A stretch of 12,390 nt of DNA, taken from NCBI GenBank assembly GCA_003501365.1, contig DNPP01000051.1, positions 1-12,390 of the forward strand. Direction: 5' to 3'. Shown one piece after another: positions 6,308 through 12,390 of the stretch (its first letter is position 1; the number at the start of each line of letters is the position of its first letter). This DNA is from Bacillota bacterium. GTDB lineage: Bacteria > Bacillota > UBA4882 > UBA8346. Below the pieces are notes generated by a model. It saw nothing but the letters and a program-made list of their open reading frames with translations, had not been told where the DNA came from and did not search any database. A program made the translations under genes and the position numbers.

Positions 6308-7396
6308 CTAGCGTCTGTCTCCTTTTACAGGTTGGTCCGGTTCGGCGTCAACTTTAAATTCAACGGCGACATGACTATTGACTGTAAAGCTCTTGTCCTT
6401 GATGTCGATACTGATCAAATCGCCGCTGACCGTTTCGCCCTTCGGTCGTTTTAAGCGGGCATCCTTCATAAACTTTAACTGTTGTAAAGCGTCGTTATAA
6501 TTAATTTGAACGGCTGAACCGTTAAAATCCTTATTTTCCACCGTAGCCCGACTTGAAGTCGAAAAATTCTTACTCTCCGACTCAAAATAGAGTCCCTCAG
6601 TTACCAACGTAAATGGCTCCTTCGTCACTTTACCGTTGACATCCTTGGTTTCAGTCCGTTTTAAAACCACATGTTCTTTAAAGCTGCCGTGTTTTTGCTT
6701 ATAATCGTAAGCCAACTGCTCTGCCGAGACGATAACATCCTGATTTACCAGTTTGACTTTGTTGGGCACGGATAAATTATTATTTTGAGTGTTAACCACG
6801 ATTACTGCCCCGGTTATCTCTTCGCCACCAGGCCGCCTAAGCTTGGCATTTCCCTTAAAGAGCAACTCCTGCTTTTTATCATTGTACTCAATGGTATTCG
6901 CCGTTCCGGTAAAATCTTTATGTTCAACCTCGCCTTCACTTTGGGCAATAAAATTTTTAGTATCGGATTCGAAATACAGTTTTGCCGCTCTTAACGTAAA
7001 AGCATCTTTGATAATCTTTCCCTGCTTATCTTGAACCTCATTTCTGCTGAGCACCACGTCGTCCGAAAATGTTCCGGTTTGTTTTTTAAAATTATATTCA
7101 AGCTGATGAGCCGTGATCGTAACATCCGGATGAGTCAAAATTAAATCGGCTTTAAAAAAGGCCACCTTTTTGTCTTGGTCTACTTCTGCTTCTTCGGTGG
7201 TAATCAGGGTTTGACCCTGGGTAAGTTGGACATTACCCTCAAGATAGGTAATATTCTTCTTGGTATCACCCCAGATTTGCTCGCTCTTGACTTGTACTTG
7301 CTCCGCTGCGTCCACGGCTGGACCGGCACCGGCAATAAGGCCTATACAGATACAGAGGAAGAGGAGCACTGCCATTATCCGGATCCGGGTCTTCAT
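6308..7396 (-). CDS. lptA: LptA/OstA-like LPS transport protein, double-length with tandem repeat
   Basis: LptA-type proteins form the periplasmic beta-jellyroll bridge that carries LPS from the inner-membrane LptBFGC complex to the outer membrane. This 362-residue protein starts with a signal peptide (basic MKTRIR, hydrophobic 7-25, likely cleavage after VDA near 30). OstA-type strand patterns such as ITYLEGNVQLTQGQTLITTE (49-68) follow. Usual LptA is near 180-200 residues; this one is about twice that because residues 91-219 and 220-348 form a gapless duplication (see repeat entries). The ATG overlaps the lptC stop by four bases (ATGA), implying translational coupling; AGGAG lies about 14 bases upstream, further than usual. 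Placement after lptF and lptC supports the Lpt role. It lacks the large beta-barrel domain of LptD. An alternative is an OstA-domain protein distinct from the true LptA. Confidence 0.85.
   Translation of the reverse strand: MKTRIRIMAVLLFLCICIGLIAGAGPAVDAAEQVQVKSEQIWGDTKKNITYLEGNVQLTQGQTLITTEEAEVDQDKKVAFFKADLILTHPDVTITAHQLEYNFKKQTGTFSDDVVLSRNEVQDKQGKIIKDAFTLRAAKLYFESDTKNFIAQSEGEVEHKDFTGTANTIEYNDKKQELLFKGNAKLRRPGGEEITGAVIVVNTQNNNLSVPNKVKLVNQDVIVSAEQLAYDYKQKHGSFKEHVVLKRTETKDVNGKVTKEPFTLVTEGLYFESESKNFSTSSRATVENKDFNGSAVQINYNDALQQLKFMKDARLKRPKGETVSGDLISIDIKDKSFTVNSHVAVEFKVDAEPDQPVKGDRR
6353..6739 (-). repeat. second unit of the LptA-like duplication (residues 220-348)
   Basis: Encodes DVIVSAEQLAYDY, then HVVLKRTE, GLYFESESKNF, ENKDFNGSA and ARLKRPKGE. 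It aligns without gaps to the first unit at an offset of 129 residues. By eye 51 of the first 106 aligned residues are identical, about 48 percent. Confidence 0.9.
6740..7126 (-). repeat. first unit of the LptA-like duplication (residues 91-219)
   Basis: Encodes DVTITAHQLEYNF, then DVVLSRNE, KLYFESDTKNF, EHKDFTGTA and AKLRRPGGE. It is the partner of the unit at 6353-6739. Divergence between units, with no gap, indicates an old duplication kept under structural constraint, not recent slippage. Confidence 0.9.
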
Positions 7397-8034
7397 GGGT
7401 TAATCATGACTCCTTTGGGTCCGATCAGGTGATAGGTTTCAGTCTTCTGGTTATATATCAAGCCGTCGGCGGTAATATGGTCGTTATTTTGAACCAGCAC
7501 CAAATCTCCCTCGAGCGTAACTTCTTCTTCCGAAAAATTAACCCTGATGGATTGAGCCGTAGCCCACGCCTCTTTGCGGTTATATTGCACTCCGGTATCG
7601 GAAGTTAATTTCTCCGTACGATAATTTAATACCGCCGCAACGGTCTTCATCGTGATGTCGTCGACTTTAGCCTCCAAATTCCCACCCAGATAGAGCATTT
7701 CCTTCATTCTCTCCCAGCGGGCCCAACCGGCTGTAAAATCAATTCTTTTATCTTTGACGGAATACGCAACGCCATGAGTGATCTTGTGAAAATAGACATA
7801 TGAACCGTCTTCGGTTTGCCAGATCCGGTCGGCTTCAATCTCCCAGGATTTTTTCTCCTTGTCCCAACCCGCCAGTTTGCTCTTTATTATATCAATGCTG
7901 GGAACCGCCGGTTTTAAAGTAGTGGCTGGAGTGGAACTCCGTTTTAAAAAGTAATCCCACCAACCGCCATAATAACCCATCATCAGGATAGTCAACCCTA
8001 TAATAAAAGGTAATAGCCGTTTCAATCCCTTCAT
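7393..8034 (-). CDS. lptC: LptC-like LPS export protein
   Basis: The 213-residue protein has a single N-terminal membrane anchor (LLPFIIGLTILMMGYYGGWW, 7-26) and then an extracytoplasmic OstA/LptC-type beta-rich domain (for example WEIEADRIWQTEDGSYVYF, about 64-82). In LPS transport, LptC receives LPS from the LptF/LptG permease and hands it to LptA. The anchor-plus-jellyroll layout, the length (about 190-210 in the family) and the position between an LptF/G permease and an LptA-like gene all agree. Sequence conservation is low across LptC, so context matters. The ATG has GGAG 6 bases upstream, 32 bases after lptF, and its stop overlaps the LptA-like start. Confidence 0.85.
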   Translation of the reverse strand: MKGLKRLLPFIIGLTILMMGYYGGWWDYFLKRSSTPATTLKPAVPSIDIIKSKLAGWDKEKKSWEIEADRIWQTEDGSYVYFHKITHGVAYSVKDKRIDFTAGWARWERMKEMLYLGGNLEAKVDDITMKTVAAVLNYRTEKLTSDTGVQYNRKEAWATAQSIRVNFSEEEVTLEGDLVLVQNNDHITADGLIYNQKTETYHLIGPKGVMINP

Positions 8035-8066
8035 CTAATTCTCCAAAACATTATTCCCACACCGGC

Positions 8067-9155
8067 TTATCTGCGTTGTTCAATGGCAGAAAGTAAAATA
8101 AAACCGAAGACTACGAAAACGATATGCGGCACCCAGGCTGCCGTCCATGGTGAGATCAAGCCGTTTGAGCCCATGGTTCTGCCGATTACCTGCATGGTAT
8201 AATAACCCATAATAATCAGAAAGCAATAAACCATCCCGACCCAGCGTGAATGGCGGCCGGTTAAAATTGTGAGCGGTGTGGCTAAAAATACCAACACCAA
8301 AGAAATCATTGGATCGGCAAATTTCTGATAATAAAAAACGGTATAAATCGGAACTTGGAGCCCGCTTCGTTTATACACCCGTACCAAATGACGCAATTCA
8401 CTGGCGCGCATCGCATTGGGAGATTTATCAGTGCTCACCAGGGCATTAAAATCCGAATTCATTTTAAGGTCTAACTTTTGGTAACTCACTTCGGAGGTTA
8501 CCGTCCCTGATTTGTCCAGCTCGTGAATGACTCCATTATGCAGTTCCCACAATCCGTTGTGCAAATTACCATACTCGGAAGTGATGATTCGCGGCCAACG
8601 CCCGCCATTACCCGCTTCAATGATCAACACCCCCAGAACTCGCTTTTCCCTCCGCTCCACCCGGTTTAAATAAATAAAACGCTCATGCGGGCCCTTAAAA
8701 ACCACTTTTTCTTTGAGTAACGGCATATTCTCTTGCATCGACAGTCGCCGAACTTCGTCCTGAAAACGCTGATTGGCGGAAGGCACAATTAAATCATTCC
8801 AATAATAAGCGCCCAGACAAATAAGAAACAAACCGCTGAAAACAGGCACCATGATCCGAAAAACCGACGACCCGCATAGCTGGATCACATCCAATTCATT
8901 TTCCCGCAGCATCCTGCCGATGGCGAGAATTACCCCAAAAAGCGATGCCGCAGGAATAACATCCATCCAAAGCGAAGGCATCTGATTAAGTAGCAATTTG
9001 ATCAGAAGCTCCGCGGTAATCCGATAACCAATAAACAGATCGTTATAGTCAAAAAGGATCTTACCAATTCCCAGTACGGTAAAACCCAGGCCGCAAATTA
9101 GGAATTGTTGTTGAAACTCCTTCCAAATATAACGATCGATAATTCTTATGCGCAC
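8067..9155 (-). CDS. lptF: LptF/LptG-family LPS export permease (YjgP/YjgQ)
   Basis: This 362-residue protein has the LptF/G layout: three N-terminal membrane segments (about 18-36, 63-81, 100-120), a large extracytoplasmic beta-jellyroll domain (about 121-270) and three C-terminal membrane segments (about 278-298, 306-325, 338-357). The cytoplasmic block after segment two, RMLRENELDVIQLCGSS (81-97), corresponds to the coupling region that contacts the LptB ATPase. The family extracts LPS from the inner membrane using ATP. I choose GTG at 9153-9155 because AGGAG sits 7 bases upstream; a longer frame from TTG at 9174-9176 adds seven residues but would place that ribosome site inside the gene. 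Only one permease is present, so LptF versus LptG is not resolved. lptC follows after 32 bases. Confidence 0.9.
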   Translation of the reverse strand: MRIRIIDRYIWKEFQQQFLICGLGFTVLGIGKILFDYNDLFIGYRITAELLIKLLLNQMPSLWMDVIPAASLFGVILAIGRMLRENELDVIQLCGSSVFRIMVPVFSGLFLICLGAYYWNDLIVPSANQRFQDEVRRLSMQENMPLLKEKVVFKGPHERFIYLNRVERREKRVLGVLIIEAGNGGRWPRIITSEYGNLHNGLWELHNGVIHELDKSGTVTSEVSYQKLDLKMNSDFNALVSTDKSPNAMRASELRHLVRVYKRSGLQVPIYTVFYYQKFADPMISLVLVFLATPLTILTGRHSRWVGMVYCFLIIMGYYTMQVIGRTMGSNGLISPWTAAWVPHIVFVVFGFILLSAIEQRR

Positions 9156-9162
9156 GATGCAA

Positions 9163-9167
9163 CTCCT
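9163..9167 (-). promoter_or_regulatory. ribosome binding site deciding the lptF start
   Basis: AGGAG on the minus strand lies 7 bases before GTG at 9155 and inside the longer TTG-initiated frame, so it selects the shorter protein. Confidence 0.75.
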
Positions 9168-9179
9168 ATTGATCAATAA

Positions 9180-9244
9180 AAACTGGGTTTATTCGATGAT
9201 TATCCCACCCGAATCGCTCTTTTAGGGATAACTTCGCCCAGTTT
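9180..9244. repeat. large imperfect palindrome between lpxD and lptF
   Basis: AAACTGGG (9180-9187) pairs with CCCAGTTT (9237-9244); inside this, CGA/TCG (9194-9196 with 9234-9236) and TTATCCC/GGGATAA (9200-9206 with 9225-9231) pair around an 18-base loop. On the minus strand the structure runs into TTTTTATT, giving it a terminator-like end, although the hairpin is long and interrupted. It may terminate or attenuate the lpxD transcript, or form a folded leader for lptF. No transposon features flank it. Confidence 0.6.
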
Positions 9245-9247
9245 CAT
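9200..9247 (-). CDS. possible 15-codon leader ORF upstream of lptF
   Basis: ATG at 9245-9247 opens MKLGEVIPKRAIRVG and stops with TAA at 9200-9202. AAGGA lies 5 bases before the ATG. It ends inside the palindrome, so ribosome movement here could change the fold. Nothing identifies the peptide, and the rest of the lpxD-lptF gap (9248-9364) is AT-rich with only a weak promoter-like TTTAGA/TATATA pair on the minus strand. Confidence 0.25.
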   Translation of the reverse strand: MKLGEVIPKRAIRVG

Positions 9248-9364
9248 TAAAATCCTTCATATTCATTATCTGCTATATAAGTTATACTAGGAAGCCGTCT
9301 AAAAAAACTCATAGCAATCAGTTAAAATATCATGAATTAAAATATTTTCCTTTTACTACGTCAC

Positions 9365-10390
9365 TCATGTAAGCGTTTTTCCCTCAAGTTCCGCAACCTT
9401 CTTCTTTAGCTCTTTGAGTTCTTTTAAAATATCCGGTAAACGTCCCACCGCAGCCTGAATTCGCATATCCTCAACATGAGGGCGGGCCGGACTGCCCGAT
9501 ACAAACGAATTAGGCGGTAAATTACCAATAACCATCGCACAAGCAGCGATTACCGAATCATTTCCAATTGACGTATGATCAACCAATCCGGCTTTACCGG
9601 CCATAGTAACCCGATCACCCAATTTGGAGCTGCCTGCCATCCCCACATTGCCGCAAAGAAGGCAATCTGCACCGATTTCACAATTATGACCGATCTGAAC
9701 CAGATTATCGATCTTAGCGCCACGTTTGATGAGAGTTATTCCAGTAGTGGCACGATCAATTGCTGAGTTGGCGCCAATCTCCACTTCATCTTCAATCACA
9801 ACCCGACCAACATGGGGAATCTTTACCTGATGTCCTTCCGATGTCACATAACCGAAACCATCCGCTCCAATAACTGTACAGGCATGGATCTGAACATAGT
9901 TTCCAATCATGCAATCGTAACGAATGACGACATTGGCATGGATAATCGAATTTTCGCCGATTTTTACCCGATCCTCAATAATCGCTCCGGGATAAATCAC
10001 ACTATTTTTACCGATGGTCACATCATCCCCGATATGTACCAGGGAGCCGACCTGACAGCCGGCTCCGTTAAAATTTTTACCAACTACAGCGGTAGCATGA
10101 ATACCGGGGACGCATTTTGGCGCCGGATAAAAATAACTCAAAATCTGAGCAAAAGCCAACCTGGGATTGGTAACTTTGATTGCAGGTTTACTTAACTCGG
10201 ATATATTGGCAGGGACAATCACCGCGCTGGCTTTGGAACAAACTGCGGCATCTAATATCCGCATCGAAGCGGCTAAAGTAATATCAGTGGGTCCGGCATC
10301 ATCGAGCCCTGATACTCCATTAATAATAATCGAACTATCACCCATGGTTTCGCCATGGACTAACAAAGCTAAATCCTTCAGAGAAGGCAT
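9365..10390 (-). CDS. lpxD: UDP-3-O-acylglucosamine N-acyltransferase LpxD
   Basis: LpxD transfers a 3-hydroxyacyl chain from acyl carrier protein to the amino group of UDP-3-O-acylglucosamine, the third step of lipid A synthesis. The 341-residue protein has the N-terminal uridine-binding region (about 1-95), then a left-handed beta helix of hexapeptide repeats (for example VHIGDDVTIGKNSVIYPGA, about 118-136), GADGFGY (175-181), IDRATTG (211-217) and the catalytic histidine in VQIGHNC (His235), and a C-terminal helical tail (KELKELKKKVAELE). Length is typical. The ATG at 10388-10390 is chosen because GAAAGG is 10 bases upstream; a TTG nine bases earlier would leave only one base of spacing. 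It is 23 bases downstream of the second ompH-like gene. Confidence 0.96.
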   Translation of the reverse strand: MPSLKDLALLVHGETMGDSSIIINGVSGLDDAGPTDITLAASMRILDAAVCSKASAVIVPANISELSKPAIKVTNPRLAFAQILSYFYPAPKCVPGIHATAVVGKNFNGAGCQVGSLVHIGDDVTIGKNSVIYPGAIIEDRVKIGENSIIHANVVIRYDCMIGNYVQIHACTVIGADGFGYVTSEGHQVKIPHVGRVVIEDEVEIGANSAIDRATTGITLIKRGAKIDNLVQIGHNCEIGADCLLCGNVGMAGSSKLGDRVTMAGKAGLVDHTSIGNDSVIAACAMVIGNLPPNSFVSGSPARPHVEDMRIQAAVGRLPDILKELKELKKKVAELEGKTLT

Positions 10391-10400
10391 TGGCGTCAAA

Positions 10401-10406
10401 CCTTTC
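10401..10406 (-). promoter_or_regulatory. ribosome binding site deciding the lpxD start
   Basis: GAAAGG on the minus strand is 10 bases from ATG at 10390 but only 1 base from TTG at 10399, so the ATG is preferred. Confidence 0.65.
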
Positions 10407-10413
10407 TTTTGAC

Positions 10414-10839
10414 TTATTTATCCAACTTGGCAATTACCGCATCGGTAATATCCATAGTGCTATAAATAAAAACCTGAGGACTGGACACTGCTTTAATACC
10501 ATTTGCCTTGGCTACGTCGGCGGTTGCTTTTTTCACCTTTTCAAAAAAGGCAGTTTGTTGATCGCTCTGAAACTTTTGGAATTCAGTGTTAATCGCAGCC
10601 TTGTCAGCTTCGGTTTTGGCGGATTGCAATTTAGCCTTCAATTGATTGCCTTTATTTTGTAATTCTTTGTTGGCTTCCTGTCCTAAAGAACTCTCTTTCA
10701 CAACTTTATTAAGATCCAGGGTGGCGACTTTAAAGCTGAATGCATTCAAAGCCCAGAGCATCCCCCCCAAAAGGATAACAAATCCTACTAAAATAGCTGC
10801 GGGAACTAAAAATTTGCTGCGTTCAGTATTGATAGACAT
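10414..10839 (-). CDS. OmpH/Skp-like periplasmic chaperone with membrane anchor
   Basis: The 141-residue protein has a hydrophobic N-terminal segment (residues 11-32) followed by VATLDLNKVVKESSLGQEA, the strand-then-helix opening of OmpH/Skp proteins. A Lys/Gln/Glu-rich coiled arm (about 55-110) comes next, and the C-terminal MDITDAVIAKLDK is the usual closing motif. Skp-type proteins form trimers that hold unfolded outer-membrane proteins in the periplasm. No clear signal cleavage site follows the hydrophobic segment, so it may stay anchored in the inner membrane; that is inference. The ATG follows GGAGGG at 8 bases. It sits immediately before lpxD, the common ompH-lpxD order. Confidence 0.85.
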   Translation of the reverse strand: MSINTERSKFLVPAAILVGFVILLGGMLWALNAFSFKVATLDLNKVVKESSLGQEANKELQNKGNQLKAKLQSAKTEADKAAINTEFQKFQSDQQTAFFEKVKKATADVAKANGIKAVSSPQVFIYSTMDITDAVIAKLDK

Positions 10840-10884
10840 TAAAAAAACCCTCCATTATTTTTAATCGTAAACTAAGAGTTAAAA

Positions 10885-11784
10885 TTATTGATTCTTTTGT
10901 TCCTGGCGGACGGTGATGGCCTTAGCCAATTCATGAATCCGGTTTTCATGCCAACCGTTATAGTCTGATTCTATTTTTACCTGAAAGGCGGTCAAATCAT
11001 TCGCTAATTCGGTTTCAAAGTTAAGCTTTAGATCGTCAAGCTCTGCTTGGACTTGGGCCCGCCTTTGTCTGCCATAAATTATCAACTGATTATTCAACAA
11101 ATCCCTTTCAGCGACGACTTTTTGGTTAATAGTGTCTTTAATCGCCTCAATTTGACTCTGGATTTTACTACGGTGTTCATTGGCCCCTTCTTGACCGGCG
11201 AGTAAGTCGACCACTAAAAATCGCAACTGCAAATTGACCAAATTTAAATGTTGTTCCGCTTCCACATCATTACGGTACTTTTGGATCTGCTGTTCAGTCT
11301 GGGTTGCCTTTTCTTGAAGTTCCCGTTGCAACATCTGCTCGCTCACGATTGCTCTTTTTTGAAACTCGTCATCCAATTCCCGCCGGCGCTGCTCAGCATA
11401 TTCTCTTAGCTGCTCGGATTGCTCCCCCAGTTTTAAACTTTCTTCACTAATCGCTATATTGCGAATTTTAACGATTTGTTGGTCAAGTCCGTTTGCAAAC
11501 GAACGTTTTGCATTCACAGCGTCTACCAAATCAGCGGAAGTTGCTTTTTTGCCCTCGTCTGCGGTCCAATTCCCCTTTATTTGGGTAAGGCAATGTTGCA
11601 ATAAAGGATAGCCCCGCCACTCTTGCCTATGCAACCGTAATAAATTGGCGGCTGTCGTCTTAATGTGAGCGGGCTCTTTATTTACGTTATAATAAATCAA
11701 GCGGTCGATAGTAACAATCCCAAACACAAGGCCGGCAACAATCAGCATGCCCTGGAATTGTTTTTTAGAACGAGGGGCAATCAT
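10885..11784 (-). CDS. unrecognised membrane-anchored coiled-coil protein
   Basis: I do not recognise this 299-residue protein. It has a short basic start (MIAPRSKK), one membrane segment (about 12-32) and then a polar, mostly helical body. Residues about 105-270 are rich in Glu, Gln, Arg and Lys with heptad-like spacing (for example REYAEQRRRELDDEFQKR, 127-144), indicating long coiled coil. There is one hydrophobic break around LQLRFLVVDLLAG (185-197). No enzymatic motif is seen. The ATG overlaps the stop of the upstream OmpH-like gene by four bases, implying translational coupling, and another OmpH-like gene follows 45 bases later. Its topology points to an extracytoplasmic helical protein, perhaps an enlarged and diverged OmpH/Skp relative or an envelope spacer; both are guesses. 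Confidence 0.8.
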   Translation of the reverse strand: MIAPRSKKQFQGMLIVAGLVFGIVTIDRLIYYNVNKEPAHIKTTAANLLRLHRQEWRGYPLLQHCLTQIKGNWTADEGKKATSADLVDAVNAKRSFANGLDQQIVKIRNIAISEESLKLGEQSEQLREYAEQRRRELDDEFQKRAIVSEQMLQRELQEKATQTEQQIQKYRNDVEAEQHLNLVNLQLRFLVVDLLAGQEGANEHRSKIQSQIEAIKDTINQKVVAERDLLNNQLIIYGRQRRAQVQAELDDLKLNFETELANDLTAFQVKIESDYNGWHENRIHELAKAITVRQEQKNQ

Positions 11785-12365
11785 TTTTTCGCGGGGGGAG
11801 TCCCGTCTTTATCCGCCTGTTTTTTTGCTTGATCAATGACTGCTTGGGTTATATCGGTACCGCCGTAAAAGCATAAACTCTTCTCCAACACTAAACTTAG
11901 TTTCTTTTGATCAGCTACCGTGGCAATAATTTTTTTTACCCGTTCTAAAGCCGATTCTTTCTGATCATTCATGTATTGTTGAAGTTCATCGTATTTCTTT
12001 TGAATCTGCGCATTGATATCATTGATATTTTTATTGTTATCATCCTGGAGCCTTTTATCAATCGCCGCTTGTTCATCAGGCTTTTTACCGATTTTGTCGG
12101 CGGTAGCTTTTTTCTCAAGCTCCTTAGCGGAACTTTGTTGCTGAGTAAATAAATAACCGCGGAAATAATTTAATTCCGATGTTTTATCTTTAGCAACTTC
12201 TTGGAGTTTCAAAAAATCAGGCAATTCGGTTTGTAATTTTTGCATATCGACATAACCGATAGAATCATTCTTCGTTGCTGCCGCAGCATAACTGCTAAAT
12301 AGAACCACGATTGCTAGAATCACTACTCCCACGGCAAAATGCGCCGGTACCTTGTTTAACTTCAT
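11781..12365 (-). CDS. OmpH/Skp-like periplasmic chaperone
   Basis: The 194-residue protein has a signal peptide or N-terminal anchor (hydrophobic about 9-30, with AAAA before TKNDS suggesting cleavage), then the OmpH opening SIGYVDMQKLQTELPDF. A long charged helical arm follows (about 55-145), and it ends with the family motif YGGTDITQAVIDQAKK plus a short Lys/Pro-rich tail. It likely acts as a trimeric holdase for outer-membrane protein precursors. The ATG follows GGGAG at 8 bases. Only 25 bases upstream remain in the window, with no promoter visible, so transcription probably starts further upstream. The longer arm compared with the second copy suggests the two are not interchangeable. Confidence 0.88.
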   Translation of the reverse strand: MKLNKVPAHFAVGVVILAIVVLFSSYAAAATKNDSIGYVDMQKLQTELPDFLKLQEVAKDKTSELNYFRGYLFTQQQSSAKELEKKATADKIGKKPDEQAAIDKRLQDDNNKNINDINAQIQKKYDELQQYMNDQKESALERVKKIIATVADQKKLSLVLEKSLCFYGGTDITQAVIDQAKKQADKDGTPPAKK

Positions 12366-12390
12366 TGTTTTCGCTCCCTTTTTTATTTTA

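Noticed and set aside
6353..7126. LptA-like duplication as a recent DNA tandem repeat or assembly artefact
   Set aside because: The two units differ at about half of their residues, so they are ancient, not a duplicated read or collapsed repeat.
9180..9244. Palindrome as a miniature transposable element
   Set aside because: No target duplication, no second copy in the window, and the dyad is short and terminator-like.
9812..10195. Plus-strand frame of 127 codons inside lpxD
   Set aside because: It is antisense to the hexapeptide repeats of lpxD, which impose periodic composition; no ribosome site or recognisable domain.
10167..10864. Plus-strand frames antisense to lpxD and the second ompH-like gene
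   Set aside because: These mirror coding bias of well-supported minus-strand genes and have no convincing starts.

Overview
The window reads as chromosomal DNA from an anaerobic Firmicute that has an outer membrane (a diderm Firmicute). The Firmicute side rests on a T-box leader, YhaM- and YprB-type nucleases, and the order mtaB - HIT protein - rpsU. The outer-membrane side rests on LpxD, two OmpH/Skp-like proteins and the LPS transport proteins LptC, LptA-like and LptF/G. I cannot place it further; Limnochordia/Hydrogenispora-type, Halanaerobiales and Negativicutes are the groups to compare. Every gene I accept is on the minus strand, so transcription runs from position 12390 towards 1.

Envelope block (12365 down to 6308): an OmpH-like chaperone, an unrecognised anchored coiled-coil protein, a second OmpH-like protein with a membrane anchor, and lpxD. 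A 209-base gap follows, holding a large imperfect palindrome and a possible 15-codon leader ORF. Then come one LptF/G permease, lptC and a double-length LptA-like protein made of two tandem 129-residue units. These genes would support lipid A synthesis and the chaperoning and transport of material to the outer membrane. lpxC, fabZ, lpxA, lpxB, lptB and a second permease are not in the window.

RNA and housekeeping block (6239 down to 2046): a helix-hairpin-helix plus RNase H-like exonuclease, the YhaM 3'-5' exoribonuclease, an unrecognised 201-residue membrane protein, the tRNA methylthiotransferase MtaB and a HIT hydrolase. Gaps inside this block are 2 to 50 bases, and I see no terminator between the envelope and RNA genes, so they may be cotranscribed.

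rpsU (ribosomal protein S21, 59 codons, GTG start) has its own strong promoter and terminator. Downstream is a gene of the isopropylmalate/homocitrate synthase superfamily, most like the (Re)-citrate synthase branch, preceded by an in-frame 14-codon mini-ORF that stops at the codon just before its start. The low-coordinate end holds a sigma-A-type promoter and the 5' part of a T-box riboswitch; its antiterminator and regulated gene lie beyond position 1.

No tRNA, rRNA, CRISPR array, insertion sequence or phage gene was seen, and no plus-strand gene is convincing.
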